Positions 8,208-17,129 of a stretch of 64,000 nt of DNA are shown piece after piece. Made by a program: the position numbers and the translations under genes. Each line of letters begins with the position of its first letter. Positions within the stretch are counted from its first letter, which is position 1. The notes under the pieces are model-generated. The model did no database searches. It was not told where the DNA came from and saw nothing but the letters and a program-made list of their open reading frames with translations. Source of the DNA: Pseudoxanthomonas sp. PXM01 (lineage in GTDB: Bacteria > Pseudomonadota > Gammaproteobacteria > Xanthomonadales > Xanthomonadaceae); contig NZ_JACVAJ010000003.1 of the NCBI RefSeq assembly GCF_014851815.1, forward strand, positions 310,001 to 374,000, written 5' to 3'.

Positions 8208-8274
8208 TGTGGGAGCGACGTAAGTCGCGATGAGGCGTTACCGGTGGCCCATCGCGACTTACGTCGCTCCCACA
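8208..8274. repeat. REP-like inverted pair, copy 1 (TAAG type)
   Basis: Arms GTGGGAGCGACGTAAGTCGC and its reverse complement face each other around a roughly 20-base loop, forming a near-perfect long hairpin just beyond the truC-like gene. Three more pairs occur in the window, with matching changes in both arms. Confidence 0.88.
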
Positions 8275-8313
8275 CCTATTGCCAAGTAGTTCCTGTGAAC
8301 AGGAAGCGATGTC

Positions 8314-8706
8314 TCAGGCCACCCTCATCGCCGCCAGCACCATCAGCGCGACCGCGCACAGCATGCCGACCAGCCAGATGAGGCTGCGCAGCGACTGCTT
8401 GTCGGCCAGGTAGAAGACGCCGTGCAGCACGCGCGCGACGACGAAGGCGATGGCCAGCGGCGTGATGGTGTCCGTCGGCACGCCGGCCAGCTGCGCCATC
8501 AGCACGCCGGCGACGAAGGCGGGAAACGCCTCGAAGCCGTTGAGGTGCGCGGCGTTGGCGCGCTGCACTTTGTAGTTGCCGTCCTGCTTGGCCAGCCACG
8601 CGCGCGGGTTGCGGTTGTTGTAGCGCTCACCGGAGCGCTTGGCGATGAAGACCCACAGGTACGGCAGCAGTGCGGTGATCAGGATGCACCAGTAAGCGAT
8701 GGCCAT
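8314..8706 (-). CDS. MAPEG family membrane protein
   Basis: The 130-residue protein matches the MAPEG family (membrane-associated eicosanoid and glutathione metabolism) in length and layout. It has a first membrane helix (residues 3-22), a charged loop with ERYNNRNPRAWLAK, an amphipathic stretch around AAHLNGFEAFPAF, then three further hydrophobic helices. Asn and Arg residues of the loop fit the glutathione-binding region of the family. In bacteria the function is usually unassigned. I chose the ATG giving MAIAYWCIL at the start of the first helix. The upstream codons of the open frame fall in a GC-rich repeat. Both flanks carry REP-like hairpins. Confidence 0.82.
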   Translation of the reverse strand: MAIAYWCILITALLPYLWVFIAKRSGERYNNRNPRAWLAKQDGNYKVQRANAAHLNGFEAFPAFVAGVLMAQLAGVPTDTITPLAIAFVVARVLHGVFYLADKQSLRSLIWLVGMLCAVALMVLAAMRVA

Positions 8707-8763
8707 GCGTATTCCCTCCGAGGATGGCGCAGGGTAGTGGGTGCGCGGTGCAGGCGTCCATGC

Positions 8764-8806
8764 TTTCGCTCCCTTTCCCCGGCACGGGGAGAGAAGTGAG
8801 GGGCAC
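8764..8806. repeat. Partial copy of the CCCTCACCCC-type inverted repeat
   Basis: The segment contains CCCTTTCCCCGGCACGGGGA and then GAAGTGAGGGGC, matching the inner hairpin and one arm of the larger repeat at 4076-4224. It looks like a truncated or diverged member of the same family. Confidence 0.5.
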
Positions 8807-8819
8807 AATGGGAAGATGG

Positions 8820-8886
8820 TGTGGGAGCGACGTAAGTCGCGATGGGCTACCGGTAGAGCTTCATCGCGACTTACGTCGCTCCCACA
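8820..8886. repeat. REP-like inverted pair, copy 2 (TAAG type)
   Basis: It has the same arms as the copy beyond the truC-like gene (GTGGGAGCGACGTAAGTCGC and complement). The loop differs but has the same size and keeps GATG/CATC at its base. It lies between the MAPEG gene and the terminator of the M28 peptidase gene. Confidence 0.88.
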
Positions 8887-8915
8887 GGAGACATCACCGG
8901 TCGATCATGGGACCG

Positions 8916-8943
8916 GAAAAGAAAACGGCGCCTTTCGGCGCCG
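8916..8943 (-). terminator. Rho-independent terminator of the M28 peptidase gene
   Basis: Read leftward, the stem GCGGCGCC/GGCGCCG with an AAA-type loop is followed by TTTTCTTTT. It starts about 27 bp after the stop codon. Confidence 0.85.
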
Positions 8944-8970
8944 CTTTCGTATCGCACTGTCGACGTCGGC

Positions 8971-10671
8971 TTACTTCTTCGCCGGCTCTGCCTTCATCAT
9001 CGCGTCGCGCGCGGCCTTGAAGGGGTTGCCGTCGTACCAGGTCGGCCATTTGTCTTCGACCGCCAGGTCCTTGCCGACGCCGTACAGCGCCTGCAGGTCC
9101 TGCACCACGCCGTCGAGCTTCCAGCCGTCGTGCACTTCGTCGCTGGCCTGGTGGTAGCGCTTGGCGTACTCCTCGCTCGCCGCCTTGCCCGCTTCGACGC
9201 CGCCGTCCAGCAGGTCGTTGCCGCCCTTGGCGTACAGCGCCGGCACGCCGGCCTTGGCGAAGTTGAAGTGGTCGCTGCGGAAGTAGTAGCCGCCGGCCGG
9301 GTTGCCTTCCTCGGCGAGCACGCGGCCCTGCTGGTCGGCGTAGACCTTCAGCATGTCTTCCAGCTGCGAGTTGCCCTTGCCGGTGACGACGAAGTCGCGC
9401 GACTTGCCGCCGACGCTCATCGCGTCGAGGTTGATCACGCCGGCGATCTTGTTGAGCGGGAAGGTCGGGTGCGCGACGTAGTACTTGGAGCCGAGCAGGC
9501 CGGATTCCTCCAGCGTCACCGCCACGAACACTACCGAGCGCGCGGGCTTCGGATCCTGGTGGGCGAACGCTTCGGCGATCTCCAGGATGCCGGCCACGCC
9601 GGTCGCGTTGTCGACGGCACCGTTGTAGATGTTGTCGCCTTCCTCGCCCTCGTGCTTGCCCAGGTGGTCCCAGTGGGCCATGTACAGCACGGCTTCGTCG
9701 GGCTTGCTGGCGCCCGGCAGTACGCCGATGACGTTGCGCGAGGTCTTCTCGGTGATGCTGCTCTTCAGCGCGGCGGACACCTGCGCCTTCAGCGGCACCG
9801 GCTTGAAGCCGCGCTTGCCGGCGCTGGCGTAGGCGGCGTCCAGGTCGAGGCCGGCATCGGCGAATAGCTGCTTGGCGGCCTCGGCGCTCAGCCAGCCCTG
9901 CAGCGGGATGCGCTTTTCCGGATCGTCCTTGGCCGGCAGGTCGTACTGCGCGCCGGACCAGGAATTCTTCACCACGTCCCAGCCGTAACTGGCGCCGGCG
10001 GTGTCGTGCACGATCAGCGCGGCAGCGGCGCCCTTGCGCGCGGCCTCTTCGAACTTGTAGGTCCAGCGCCCGTAGTAGGTCATGCGGTTGCCGCCGAACA
10101 GCGTCTCGTCCTTGGCGTGGAAGCCCGGGTCGTTGACGAAGATCACCACGGTCTTGCCGGTCCAGTCCTGGCCGGCGTAGTCGTTCCACGTCTGCTCCGG
10201 TGCATCGACGCCGTAGCCGACGAACACCAGGTCGCTGGCATCCAGCTTGACGTCGGTCTGGCCGGTGCGGGTACCGATCACGTAGTCGGTGCCGAACTTC
10301 AGGTCGCGCTTGCCGGCCGAGGTGGTCAGCGACAGAGTGGTGGCGGCCTCGTCGGCGGTGGTTTCCACCATCGGCACGTCCTGGAAATAGCTGCCGTTGT
10401 TGCCCGGCTGCAGGCCGATGCGCTTCATCTGCGCTTCGAGGTAAGTCGCGGTCTTCTCTTCGCCGACCGAGCCCGGGGCGCGGCCTTCGAATTCGTCCGA
10501 GGCCAGCGTGTTCACCATGTCGGCGAAGTCGGCCTCGGTGATGTCGGCGGTGAAGGTGTGGGCGGCGGCGGGCGGCGGCGTGGCCGCCTCGGGCGCGGGC
10601 GCCGCGGTTTCTTGCTTGCACGCGGCCAGGGCGGCCGCGGTGGCAAGCACCAGCATCAACTTGCGGGACAT
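8971..10671 (-). CDS. M28 family zinc metallopeptidase, lipoprotein
   Basis: The 566-residue protein has a lipoprotein signal with lipobox LAAC (Cys18), so it should be anchored in the envelope. A PA-type insert (around residues 150-280, with AALIVHDTAG) precedes the M28 catalytic domain. The dizinc ligands and base are visible in order: His in HWDHLG, bridging Asp in NGAVDNATG, EE in LEESGLLGS, Asp in LDAMSVGG, and His in SDHFNFAKAG. All metal residues are intact, so it is likely an active aminopeptidase or Gly-X carboxypeptidase-like enzyme. The C-terminus is Lys-rich (KAEPAKK). It is transcribed alone, with its own terminator. Confidence 0.93.
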   Translation of the reverse strand: MSRKLMLVLATAAALAACKQETAAPAPEAATPPPAAAHTFTADITEADFADMVNTLASDEFEGRAPGSVGEEKTATYLEAQMKRIGLQPGNNGSYFQDVPMVETTADEAATTLSLTTSAGKRDLKFGTDYVIGTRTGQTDVKLDASDLVFVGYGVDAPEQTWNDYAGQDWTGKTVVIFVNDPGFHAKDETLFGGNRMTYYGRWTYKFEEAARKGAAAALIVHDTAGASYGWDVVKNSWSGAQYDLPAKDDPEKRIPLQGWLSAEAAKQLFADAGLDLDAAYASAGKRGFKPVPLKAQVSAALKSSITEKTSRNVIGVLPGASKPDEAVLYMAHWDHLGKHEGEEGDNIYNGAVDNATGVAGILEIAEAFAHQDPKPARSVVFVAVTLEESGLLGSKYYVAHPTFPLNKIAGVINLDAMSVGGKSRDFVVTGKGNSQLEDMLKVYADQQGRVLAEEGNPAGGYYFRSDHFNFAKAGVPALYAKGGNDLLDGGVEAGKAASEEYAKRYHQASDEVHDGWKLDGVVQDLQALYGVGKDLAVEDKWPTWYDGNPFKAARDAMMKAEPAKK

Positions 10672-10754
10672 CGGGATTCCTCAACGAACGGAATCCCGAT
10701 TCTAGCCACAAAGGGCGGGCCGGACCTGTGCCGGACCCGCCCGCATGCAGGGAC

Positions 10755-11417
10755 TTACTCGGCCGGCGCGGTGTCAGTGCTGAACGACTTGGCGGTGGCG
10801 CCGGTTACCGGGCCGATCTTGGCGCTGGTGTGCACGTACAGCACCACGGGACGCTCGAACACCAGCGGGCCGTTCACTTCGGCATTGGGGCCGATCACGA
10901 TGCGCGGCGGCTTCTTGCTGTCGGTGTTGAAGAAGCCGGTGGACTTCTGCACGCGCAGGCCGCCGCGGACCTTCGAGCCGACGCCGACGGTGACGTCGCC
11001 GCGGACGGTCTCGATGCTGCCGCCGACCTGCGTGCCGACCAGGCCGATGGCGCCGTTGACGGTCTCGACATCGCCGCCGACCACGCCGCCGCGATCGATG
11101 AAGATGCTGCCGTTGACGGTCTCGACGTCCTTGCGGACGTTCACGTCCTTGCCGGTGCGGATGCCGCCGTTGACGGTTTCCAGCGATTCCACGACGGCCT
11201 TGTCGCCGACGGTGATGCTGCCGTTGACGGTGCTGGCGTCTTCGGCGGTGACGCCGTCGCCGATGCGGATGCTGCCGTTCACGGTATCCAGGTCGCCATA
11301 GGTCTGGCCGGCGTCGGCGGTGATGCTGCCGTTGACCTTGGAGATTTCCTGCTGGGCCAGCGCAGGGGTGGTGGCCAGGGCCAGGGTCAGCAGCAGGGCG
11401 GTGCGGGGACGGATCAT
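10755..11417 (-). CDS. Secreted VNGSI-repeat protein, predicted beta-solenoid
   Basis: The 220-residue product has a signal peptide (about residues 1-22, ending ALAQ). The mature part is almost wholly a repeat of 18-19 residues, each headed by (E/S)TVNGSI or a variant (VNGSI, VNGGI, VNGAI, VRGDV), about seven units in a row. Regular spacing of a turn motif with alternating Val/Ile strongly suggests a right-handed parallel beta-helix, like DUF4097-type or bactofilin-like solenoids. A less regular cap of about 60 residues follows (PPRIVIGPNAEVNGPLVFERPVV). No catalytic residues are evident. I chose the ATG that opens the signal peptide. It is divergent from gpmI. The function is unknown. Confidence 0.75.
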   Translation of the reverse strand: MIRPRTALLLTLALATTPALAQQEISKVNGSITADAGQTYGDLDTVNGSIRIGDGVTAEDASTVNGSITVGDKAVVESLETVNGGIRTGKDVNVRKDVETVNGSIFIDRGGVVGGDVETVNGAIGLVGTQVGGSIETVRGDVTVGVGSKVRGGLRVQKSTGFFNTDSKKPPRIVIGPNAEVNGPLVFERPVVLYVHTSAKIGPVTGATAKSFSTDTAPAE

Positions 11418-11552
11418 GGGGTTGCCTCTCGGGTGGTCTCGTATCGGTCTGATGCGGCGGTATGCCCAAGGGTTTAAACACCGTTGCACCGGCGTGGATG
11501 GCACCATGCTTCGCTACAATCGTCACCTGCCTGAAGTCACTGGAATCCTGCC

Positions 11553-13109
11553 GTGTCCGCATCCCCTGCGTCCGTGAAGCGTCCCAAGCCCGTCGTGCTG
11601 CTGATCCTGGATGGCTGGGGGCATCGCGAAGATCCCACGGACAATGCACTTGCGCAGGCCGAGCTGCCGAACTGGCGCCGCCTGCTGGCCACCGCGCCGC
11701 ACACGCTGATCCACACCGAAGGCCGTCACGTGGGCCTGCCGGACGGGCAGATGGGCAATTCGGAAGTGGGCCACATGAATCTGGGCGCCGGCCGCATCGT
11801 CTATCAGGACCTCACCCGCATCGATGCCGCCATCGAAGATGGCAGCTTCTACACCAATGCCGAGCTCGTGGCGGCCTGCGAGGCCGCGAAGATCGGCGGC
11901 AAGACCCTGCATGTCTTCGGCCTGCTGTCGCCGGGTGGCGTGCACAGCCATGAACTGCACATCTTCGCGATGCTCGAACTGGCCAAGCGCCAGGGCGTGC
12001 CGCGCGTCGCGGTACACGCCTTCCTCGACGGCCGCGACACGCCGCCGAAGTCGGCCGAACCCAGCCTGCGCGCGTTGCAGGACCTGTGCGCGACGCTCGG
12101 CAATGCGCATATCGCCTCGGTCAGCGGCCGCTACTACGCGATGGATCGCGACAAGCGTTGGGACCGCGTGCAGCTGGCGTGGGATGCGATCGTCGAGGCG
12201 AAGAGCGAGTACCGCGCCGCGACGGGCGTGGCCGCGCTGGAGGACGCCTATGCGCGCGGCGAGAACGACGAGTTCGTGCTGCCGACGGTGATCGACGGTG
12301 CGCAGGCGATGGCCGATGGCGACGCGGTGGTGTTCATGAACTTCCGCGCCGACCGCGCGCGCCAGCTGAGCGCGGCCTTCGTGTCGCCGGCGTTCGATGG
12401 CTTCGAGCGGCGCGTGCCGGCGCTCGCGCGCTACGTCTGCCTGACCGAGTACGACGCCAAGTTGCCGGCGCCGGTGGCGTTCGGGCCGGACGACCTGCGC
12501 GAGACCTTCGGCGAACTGCTGGCCGAGCATGGGCTGACCCAGCTGCGCATCGCCGAGACGGAGAAGTACGCGCACGTGACGTTCTTCTTCAGCGGCGGGC
12601 GCGAGGACGTGTTCGACGGCGAGGAGCGCATCCTGATCCCCAGCCCCAAGGTCGCCACCTACGACCTGCAGCCGGAGATGAGCTGCCCCGAGCTGACCGC
12701 GAAGCTGGTCGAGGCGATCGGCACGGGCCGCTTCGACGCGATCGTCTGCAACATCGCCAATCCCGACATGGTCGGCCACAGCGGCGACCTGCAGGCGGCG
12801 ATCCTGGCCGCGCAGGCGGTGGACAAGGCCGTGGGTGCGGTCGATGCCGCCGTACGCCAGGCGGGCGGCGCGATGATCATCACCGCCGACCACGGCAACC
12901 TGGAGATGATGCGCGACCCGGCCACCGGCCAGCCGCACACCGCGCACACGGTCGGCCCGGTGCCGCTGGTGCTGGTGCAGCCGGAGGGCGCGCCCGCGGT
13001 CACGCTGCGCAGCGGTGGTGCGTTGCGCGATGTCGCGCCGACGCTGCTGCAACTGCTGGGTCTGCCGCAGCCGGCCGACATGAGCGGCCGCAGCCTGATC
13101 GACGCCTGA
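11553..13109 (+). CDS. gpmI: 2,3-bisphosphoglycerate-independent phosphoglycerate mutase
   Basis: This glycolytic enzyme interconverts 3- and 2-phosphoglycerate through a phosphoserine intermediate with two Mn ions. The 518-residue length is typical. The first metal ligand lies in LLILDGWG (Asp20), the nucleophile Ser70 in [11 protein letters not shown], and the C-terminal metal cluster in [11 protein letters not shown] and [11 protein letters not shown]. Translation starts at GTG. No in-frame ATG lies between it and the conserved DGWG block. A -10-like TACAAT lies about 33 bp upstream. The stop overlaps the start of the envC-like gene (TGATG), so the two are coupled. Confidence 0.96.
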   Translation: MSASPASVKRPKPVVLLILDGWGHREDPTDNALAQAELPNWRRLLATAPHTLIHTEGRHVGLPDGQMGNSEVGHMNLGAGRIVYQDLTRIDAAIEDGSFYTNAELVAACEAAKIGGKTLHVFGLLSPGGVHSHELHIFAMLELAKRQGVPRVAVHAFLDGRDTPPKSAEPSLRALQDLCATLGNAHIASVSGRYYAMDRDKRWDRVQLAWDAIVEAKSEYRAATGVAALEDAYARGENDEFVLPTVIDGAQAMADGDAVVFMNFRADRARQLSAAFVSPAFDGFERRVPALARYVCLTEYDAKLPAPVAFGPDDLRETFGELLAEHGLTQLRIAETEKYAHVTFFFSGGREDVFDGEERILIPSPKVATYDLQPEMSCPELTAKLVEAIGTGRFDAIVCNIANPDMVGHSGDLQAAILAAQAVDKAVGAVDAAVRQAGGAMIITADHGNLEMMRDPATGQPHTAHTVGPVPLVLVQPEGAPAVTLRSGGALRDVAPTLLQLLGLPQPADMSGRSLIDA

Positions 13110-14365
13110 TGCCGCACCGCACGCGCGCTGCATTCGTCGCGATCCTGCTGGCCGGCCTGTCGGTCGTCGCGACCTCGACCGCGCAGACGTCGCGCGAGAC
13201 CGAGCGCAAGCTGGAGCGCGTGCGCAGCGAGTTGAAGTCGATCGGGCAGGAACGGCGCAAGCTGGAAAGCGAGCGCGGTGCCGCGTCGCGCCAGCTGCGC
13301 GATGCGGACGAACAGGTCGGCCGCACCGCGCGATCGCTGTCCGACACCGAAGCGGCGTTGCGCCGCGAAGCCGCGGCGCTGGACGAGCTGCAGCGCAAGC
13401 GCGATGCGATGCAGGGCCAGCAGGCGGCGCAGCGCAAGCAGCTGACGGCGCTGGTGCGCTCGGCCTACCAGCGCGGCGACGATGCGCCGTTGAAGGTGCT
13501 GCTGTCGCAGGACCGCGTGGCTGATGCCAACCGCCTGCTGGCCTACCACCGCTACGTGCAGCGCGACCAGGCACGGCGCATCGAATCCCTCAACACCGAA
13601 CTGGCCGCGCTGGACCAGGTGGAGCGCGACATCGTCGCCCGCCAGGCCGAACTGGACGCGGCGCGGGCGCGACAGCGTGGCCAGGTCGCGCAGCTGGAGA
13701 AGGATCGCAAGGCGCGCGCGAGCCTGATGGCCGACCTCGATCAGCGTTACCAGGACCGTGCGGCGAAGGAGAAGGCGCTTGGCCAGGACGCGCGTTCGCT
13801 CGAGACGCTGCTGAAAAACCTGCGCGCAGCCGCGGCGCGTGCCGAGGCCGAACGTCGGGCCGCGGCGCGACGCGAAGCTGCCGCTGCAGCGGCCGCGCAG
13901 AAGCGCGAAGGCAACACACCGTCTGCGCGCACGCCACGCGCATCGACGCCGCGACCCGCGGTCGCTTCCGCGCCGCAGCTGAAGGTCGGCGGACTGGGCT
14001 GGCCGGTCTCGGGCAACCTGCTGGCGCGCTACGGCGGTCGTCTGCCGGACGGACGCGCCAGCACCGGTGTATTGATCGGCGCGCCGTCGGGAACGCCGGT
14101 CACCGCGGTGGCCGACGGCACGGTGGTGTTCTCGGAATGGATGACCGGCTACGGCCTGATCCTGATCCTCGACCACGGCAACGGCTACATGAGCCTGTAT
14201 GCGCACAACGACAGCCTGCTGAAGGACAGTGGCGACCGGGTGAAGCGCGGCGATGCGGTCGCGCGCGTCGGCACGTCGGGCGGACAGGGCCAGGCGGCGC
14301 TGTACTTCGAACTGCGCCGCAACGGCCAGCCGGTGGACCCGTCCTCGTGGCTGCAGCGGCGATGA
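13109..14365 (+). CDS. envC: EnvC-type murein hydrolase activator with degenerate LytM domain
   Basis: The 418-residue protein has a signal peptide (about residues 1-25), a long coiled coil rich in Arg, Glu and Gln (roughly 28-270), an Ala/Arg linker, and a C-terminal M23/LytM domain (from about residue 295). Its zinc ligands are mostly lost. The first His/Asp site reads STGVLIGAP and the last HxH reads LYFELR, with only the His of SLYAHND kept. That pattern is the hallmark of EnvC, which activates the amidases AmiA/AmiB at the division septum rather than cutting peptidoglycan itself. The gpmI-envC-S41 protease order is conserved in many gammaproteobacteria. Confidence 0.9.
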   Translation: MPHRTRAAFVAILLAGLSVVATSTAQTSRETERKLERVRSELKSIGQERRKLESERGAASRQLRDADEQVGRTARSLSDTEAALRREAAALDELQRKRDAMQGQQAAQRKQLTALVRSAYQRGDDAPLKVLLSQDRVADANRLLAYHRYVQRDQARRIESLNTELAALDQVERDIVARQAELDAARARQRGQVAQLEKDRKARASLMADLDQRYQDRAAKEKALGQDARSLETLLKNLRAAAARAEAERRAAARREAAAAAAAQKREGNTPSARTPRASTPRPAVASAPQLKVGGLGWPVSGNLLARYGGRLPDGRASTGVLIGAPSGTPVTAVADGTVVFSEWMTGYGLILILDHGNGYMSLYAHNDSLLKDSGDRVKRGDAVARVGTSGGQGQAALYFELRRNGQPVDPSSWLQRR

Positions 14366-14482
14366 ACAGCGCCGCGGGTCCTAACCCGGCTTGAACATCT
14401 GGCGTTCGGGGCTTCGCGCATAATCCGGTGAACTTCGCGCATGCGTGCGAAGTCCCATCCGAGCACCCTCTGGAGCGTCCGC

Positions 14483-15826
14483 ATGCCGCGTTTTCCCCTG
14501 GCCATCCTGACCGTCGCCCTGCTTGCCGCGCTGCCGGCGTGGGCGCAGCAGCAGGCGCCCATGCCGGAGACGCCGCCGGTGGTCGCGCCCAGCGATGATC
14601 CCGATGCCGCCGAGAACGCGCCGAAGGTGCCGCTGGAGGAGATCCGCCGCTACGTGGCTGTGTTCAATGCGGTCAAGGAAGCGTACGTCGAGCCGGTCGA
14701 GGACAAGAAGCTGATGCAGTCGGCGATCCGCGGCCTGCTGCTCGACCTCGATCCGCACAGCACCTACTTCGACAAGGCCGATTCCGAAGCCTTCGACGAG
14801 CAGGCCAACGGCGCCTACGAAGGCATCGGCGTGGAGCTGATGCAGCAGCCCGACCGGACGTTGCTGGTCGTATCGCCGATCGACGACACGCCCGCGGCGA
14901 AGGCGGGCATCAAGTCCGGCGACCTCATCACCGCGATCGACGGCAAGCCGATCAGCGCCGAAGACGGCATGGAGCCGCTGCGCGGCGTGCCGGGCAGCAA
15001 GATCGTGCTGACCATCGTGCGCGACGGCATGCCGAAGCCGTTCGACGTGTCCCTGACCCGCGAAACCATCCGCGTGAACAGTGTCGCCAGCCGCATGCTC
15101 GAGCCGGGCTACGGCTACGTACGGATCAAGGCCTTCCAGACCGACACCGCCGCCGAGTTCCAGCGGCAGATCGACAAGCTGCAGCAGGGCGGCAAGCTGC
15201 GCGGCCTGGTGCTGGACCTGCGCAGCAACCCCGGTGGCCTGCTGCTCGCCGCCGTGCAGGTGGCGGACGATCTGCTCGACAAGGGCGGCATCGTCAGCAC
15301 CCGCGGGCGCATGTCGATCAGCGATTCCAAGTTCGACGCCACGCCGGGCGACCGCCTCAACGGTGCGCCGGTGGTGGTGCTGGTGGACGCCGGTTCCGCC
15401 AGTGCGTCGGAAGTGCTGGCGGGCGCGCTGCGCGACAACGGCCGCGCGCGCGTGGTCGGCAGCCGCACCTTCGGCAAGGGCTCGGTGCAGACCGTGTTGC
15501 CGCTGGACAACGGCGACTCGGTCAAGCTGACCACGGCGCGGTACTACACGCCCAGCGGCAAGTCGATCCAGGCCAGCGGCATCGTGCCGGATGTGGTGGT
15601 GAAGCCGGAGACGGGCGGCAAGCCGGGCTCGGTGGTCGAGCAGGACGGCCAGCTCTACATCACCGAAGCGACGCTGCCGGGCCACCTGCGCGGCGACGAG
15701 GAAGGCGCCGCGGGCTACGCGCCCGGCGACGTGCTGGACGGCGATGCGCCGATCACTGCGGCGCTGGTGGAACTGAAGAAGGTGGCGACGACGGCCAAGG
15801 CGCCGTCGGACAAGCAGCAGCGTTGA
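14483..15826 (+). CDS. S41 family C-terminal processing peptidase (CtpA-like)
   Basis: The 447-residue periplasmic serine protease has a signal peptide (residues 1-21, ending AWAQ). A PDZ domain follows at about 110-190 (YEGIGVELMQ to KAGIKSGDLITAIDGKPI). The S41 catalytic core carries the Ser of DAGSASASEVLAG near residue 308 and the general-base Lys of SRTFGKGSVQ about 25 residues later. Such CtpA-type proteases clip C-termini of envelope proteins, including murein hydrolases, which fits its position next to envC. I chose the ATG that starts the signal peptide. A CTGGAG ribosome-binding site lies just upstream. Confidence 0.93.
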   Translation: MPRFPLAILTVALLAALPAWAQQQAPMPETPPVVAPSDDPDAAENAPKVPLEEIRRYVAVFNAVKEAYVEPVEDKKLMQSAIRGLLLDLDPHSTYFDKADSEAFDEQANGAYEGIGVELMQQPDRTLLVVSPIDDTPAAKAGIKSGDLITAIDGKPISAEDGMEPLRGVPGSKIVLTIVRDGMPKPFDVSLTRETIRVNSVASRMLEPGYGYVRIKAFQTDTAAEFQRQIDKLQQGGKLRGLVLDLRSNPGGLLLAAVQVADDLLDKGGIVSTRGRMSISDSKFDATPGDRLNGAPVVVLVDAGSASASEVLAGALRDNGRARVVGSRTFGKGSVQTVLPLDNGDSVKLTTARYYTPSGKSIQASGIVPDVVVKPETGGKPGSVVEQDGQLYITEATLPGHLRGDEEGAAGYAPGDVLDGDAPITAALVELKKVATTAKAPSDKQQR

Positions 15827-15859
15827 ACGCCTTTTGTAGGGAAAAGGATCGCCGTCCGC

Positions 15860-16180
15860 CTAGCGTGGCTTGGCCGGCATCGGGAACGGTGTCACCACTT
15901 TCTCGCCGGTCGCCGCATCGCGGATGGCGGACTGTCCTTTCCGCTCCACTTCTTCCACGCGGATGATGCTCTGCATCGGCAGGTGCAACACCTTCGTGCC
16001 GCCGAACTCGTCGCGCAGGCGCTCTTCGGTAGGATCGACGACCAGGCCCTCGTGCACGTCGAACACCAGGTCGCTGACTTCGGTGAACCCCCACAGGCCG
16101 CTGGCGGCGACGCTGCGTGCGTACAGCTCGTAGACCTTGGTGTGGTTGTGGAACGTGATCTTGTAGAGCGTGTTCTTCAT
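15860..16180 (-). CDS. DUF1820 family protein
   Basis: The 106-residue cytoplasmic protein matches DUF1820, a short gammaproteobacterial family of unknown function. Its start (MKNTLYKITFHNHTKVYEL) and the later GLWGFTEVSDLVFD and SIIRVEEVERKG segments are typical. It has no signal peptide or membrane helix and appears to be a small alpha/beta fold. It is convergent with the S41 protease gene and followed, upstream on the same strand, by the rhomboid gene 33 bp away, so the two may share a transcript. Confidence 0.85.
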   Translation of the reverse strand: MKNTLYKITFHNHTKVYELYARSVAASGLWGFTEVSDLVFDVHEGLVVDPTEERLRDEFGGTKVLHLPMQSIIRVEEVERKGQSAIRDAATGEKVVTPFPMPAKPR

Positions 16181-16213
16181 GCCGCGATTATAGGTCTGGT
16201 GGCTGGCGACGGA

Positions 16214-16906
16214 TCAGTAGCCCTGCCGCTTGCGCATGCGCCGCGCGATCGCCGCACGCACGAACAGCGCGAACACGACGCCGAACAGGAAGCCGGCGAT
16301 ATGCGCCCACCACGCCACGGCACCGAAGGTCGGTCCGGTATAGGCGAACACCACCTGCAGCAGCGCCCAGATGCCGATCAGCAGCGAGGCGGGCGCCTTC
16401 ACGAACTCCAGGAACAGTCCCAGCGGCAGTACCACGCCGAGCTTCGCGGTGGGGAACAGCGCCAGGTAGGCACCGATGACCGCGGAGATGGCGCCACTGG
16501 CGCCGATGATGACGCGGTCCGGCGTGCCGATGCTCAGCACGGCGGCGACATTGGCCACGGCGCCGCCGACCAGGAACAGCAGCAGGAACCGCCACGGCCC
16601 CATCGCCCGCTCCGAGGGCAGGCCGAAGATGAGCAGGAACACCAGGTTGCCGAGCAGGTGGGCCCAGTCCGCATGCAGGAACAGCGCGGTGAACAGCCTC
16701 AGCACCGTGCCGCTTTGCAGTGAGGCCAGCCAGACCTCCGGCGCCACCATGCCGCCGGTCAGCGCCCCCCACCGGGTCAGCAGGTGACCCTGGGCCGCGT
16801 CCCCCAGGGTCAGCGCCCAGCAGAAGGCCGCCGACAGCAGCACCAGAAGAAGGGGCGTGGCCCAGCGGACGTGGGGTTTCCGGCGGGAAGGGAGCGAGAC
16901 GAACAT
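16214..16906 (-). CDS. Rhomboid family intramembrane serine protease
   Basis: The 230-residue protein has six likely transmembrane helices and the rhomboid catalytic dyad: Ser137 in IIGASGAIS and His202 in WWAHIAGFLFG. HADWAHLLGN supplies the conserved His83 and Asn87 that stabilise the oxyanion. All elements are present, so it should be an active intramembrane protease of the inner membrane. I chose the ATG at MFVSLPSRRK because the helices begin soon after it and the upstream codons fall in the promoter region of the divergent fadL-type gene. Its substrate is unknown. Confidence 0.9.
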   Translation of the reverse strand: MFVSLPSRRKPHVRWATPLLLVLLSAAFCWALTLGDAAQGHLLTRWGALTGGMVAPEVWLASLQSGTVLRLFTALFLHADWAHLLGNLVFLLIFGLPSERAMGPWRFLLLFLVGGAVANVAAVLSIGTPDRVIIGASGAISAVIGAYLALFPTAKLGVVLPLGLFLEFVKAPASLLIGIWALLQVVFAYTGPTFGAVAWWAHIAGFLFGVVFALFVRAAIARRMRKRQGY

Positions 16907-16989
16907 GCGGCCGCACTGTACCGGGTCACCGGCTGGCTGCCCATGGCGCGTCGCGACGAACCTGAACAGGGGCAATGACTTACGGTGGA

Positions 16990-17017
16990 TTGTTAGAGTT
17001 TGGTTAGCAGGTATACT
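16990..17017 (+). promoter_or_regulatory. Sigma70-type promoter of the FadL-family gene
   Basis: A TTGTTA -35 and a TATACT -10 are separated by 16 bp in a locally AT-rich stretch. The expected start of transcription is about 105 bp before the ATG, leaving a long leader. Confidence 0.5.
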
Positions 17018-17129
17018 GCATACGGCGTCGTATGTCGGGAGGGGCTTCCGGCAGGCCGAACGGGTGGACAACACACCCGCGGCCCTGAACGGCGCAGGTG
17101 CTCTTTACCCACGTCTCCGGAGACATTCC

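Noticed and set aside
10755..11417. Assigning the VNGSI-repeat protein as a bactofilin
   Set aside because: Bactofilins are cytoplasmic with a single central domain. This one has a signal peptide and a different repeat, so only a general solenoid call is justified.
13109..14365. Calling the LytM-domain protein an active M23 endopeptidase
   Set aside because: Two of the zinc-ligand sites are replaced (Thr/Tyr in place of His), which fits the non-catalytic EnvC activator role.
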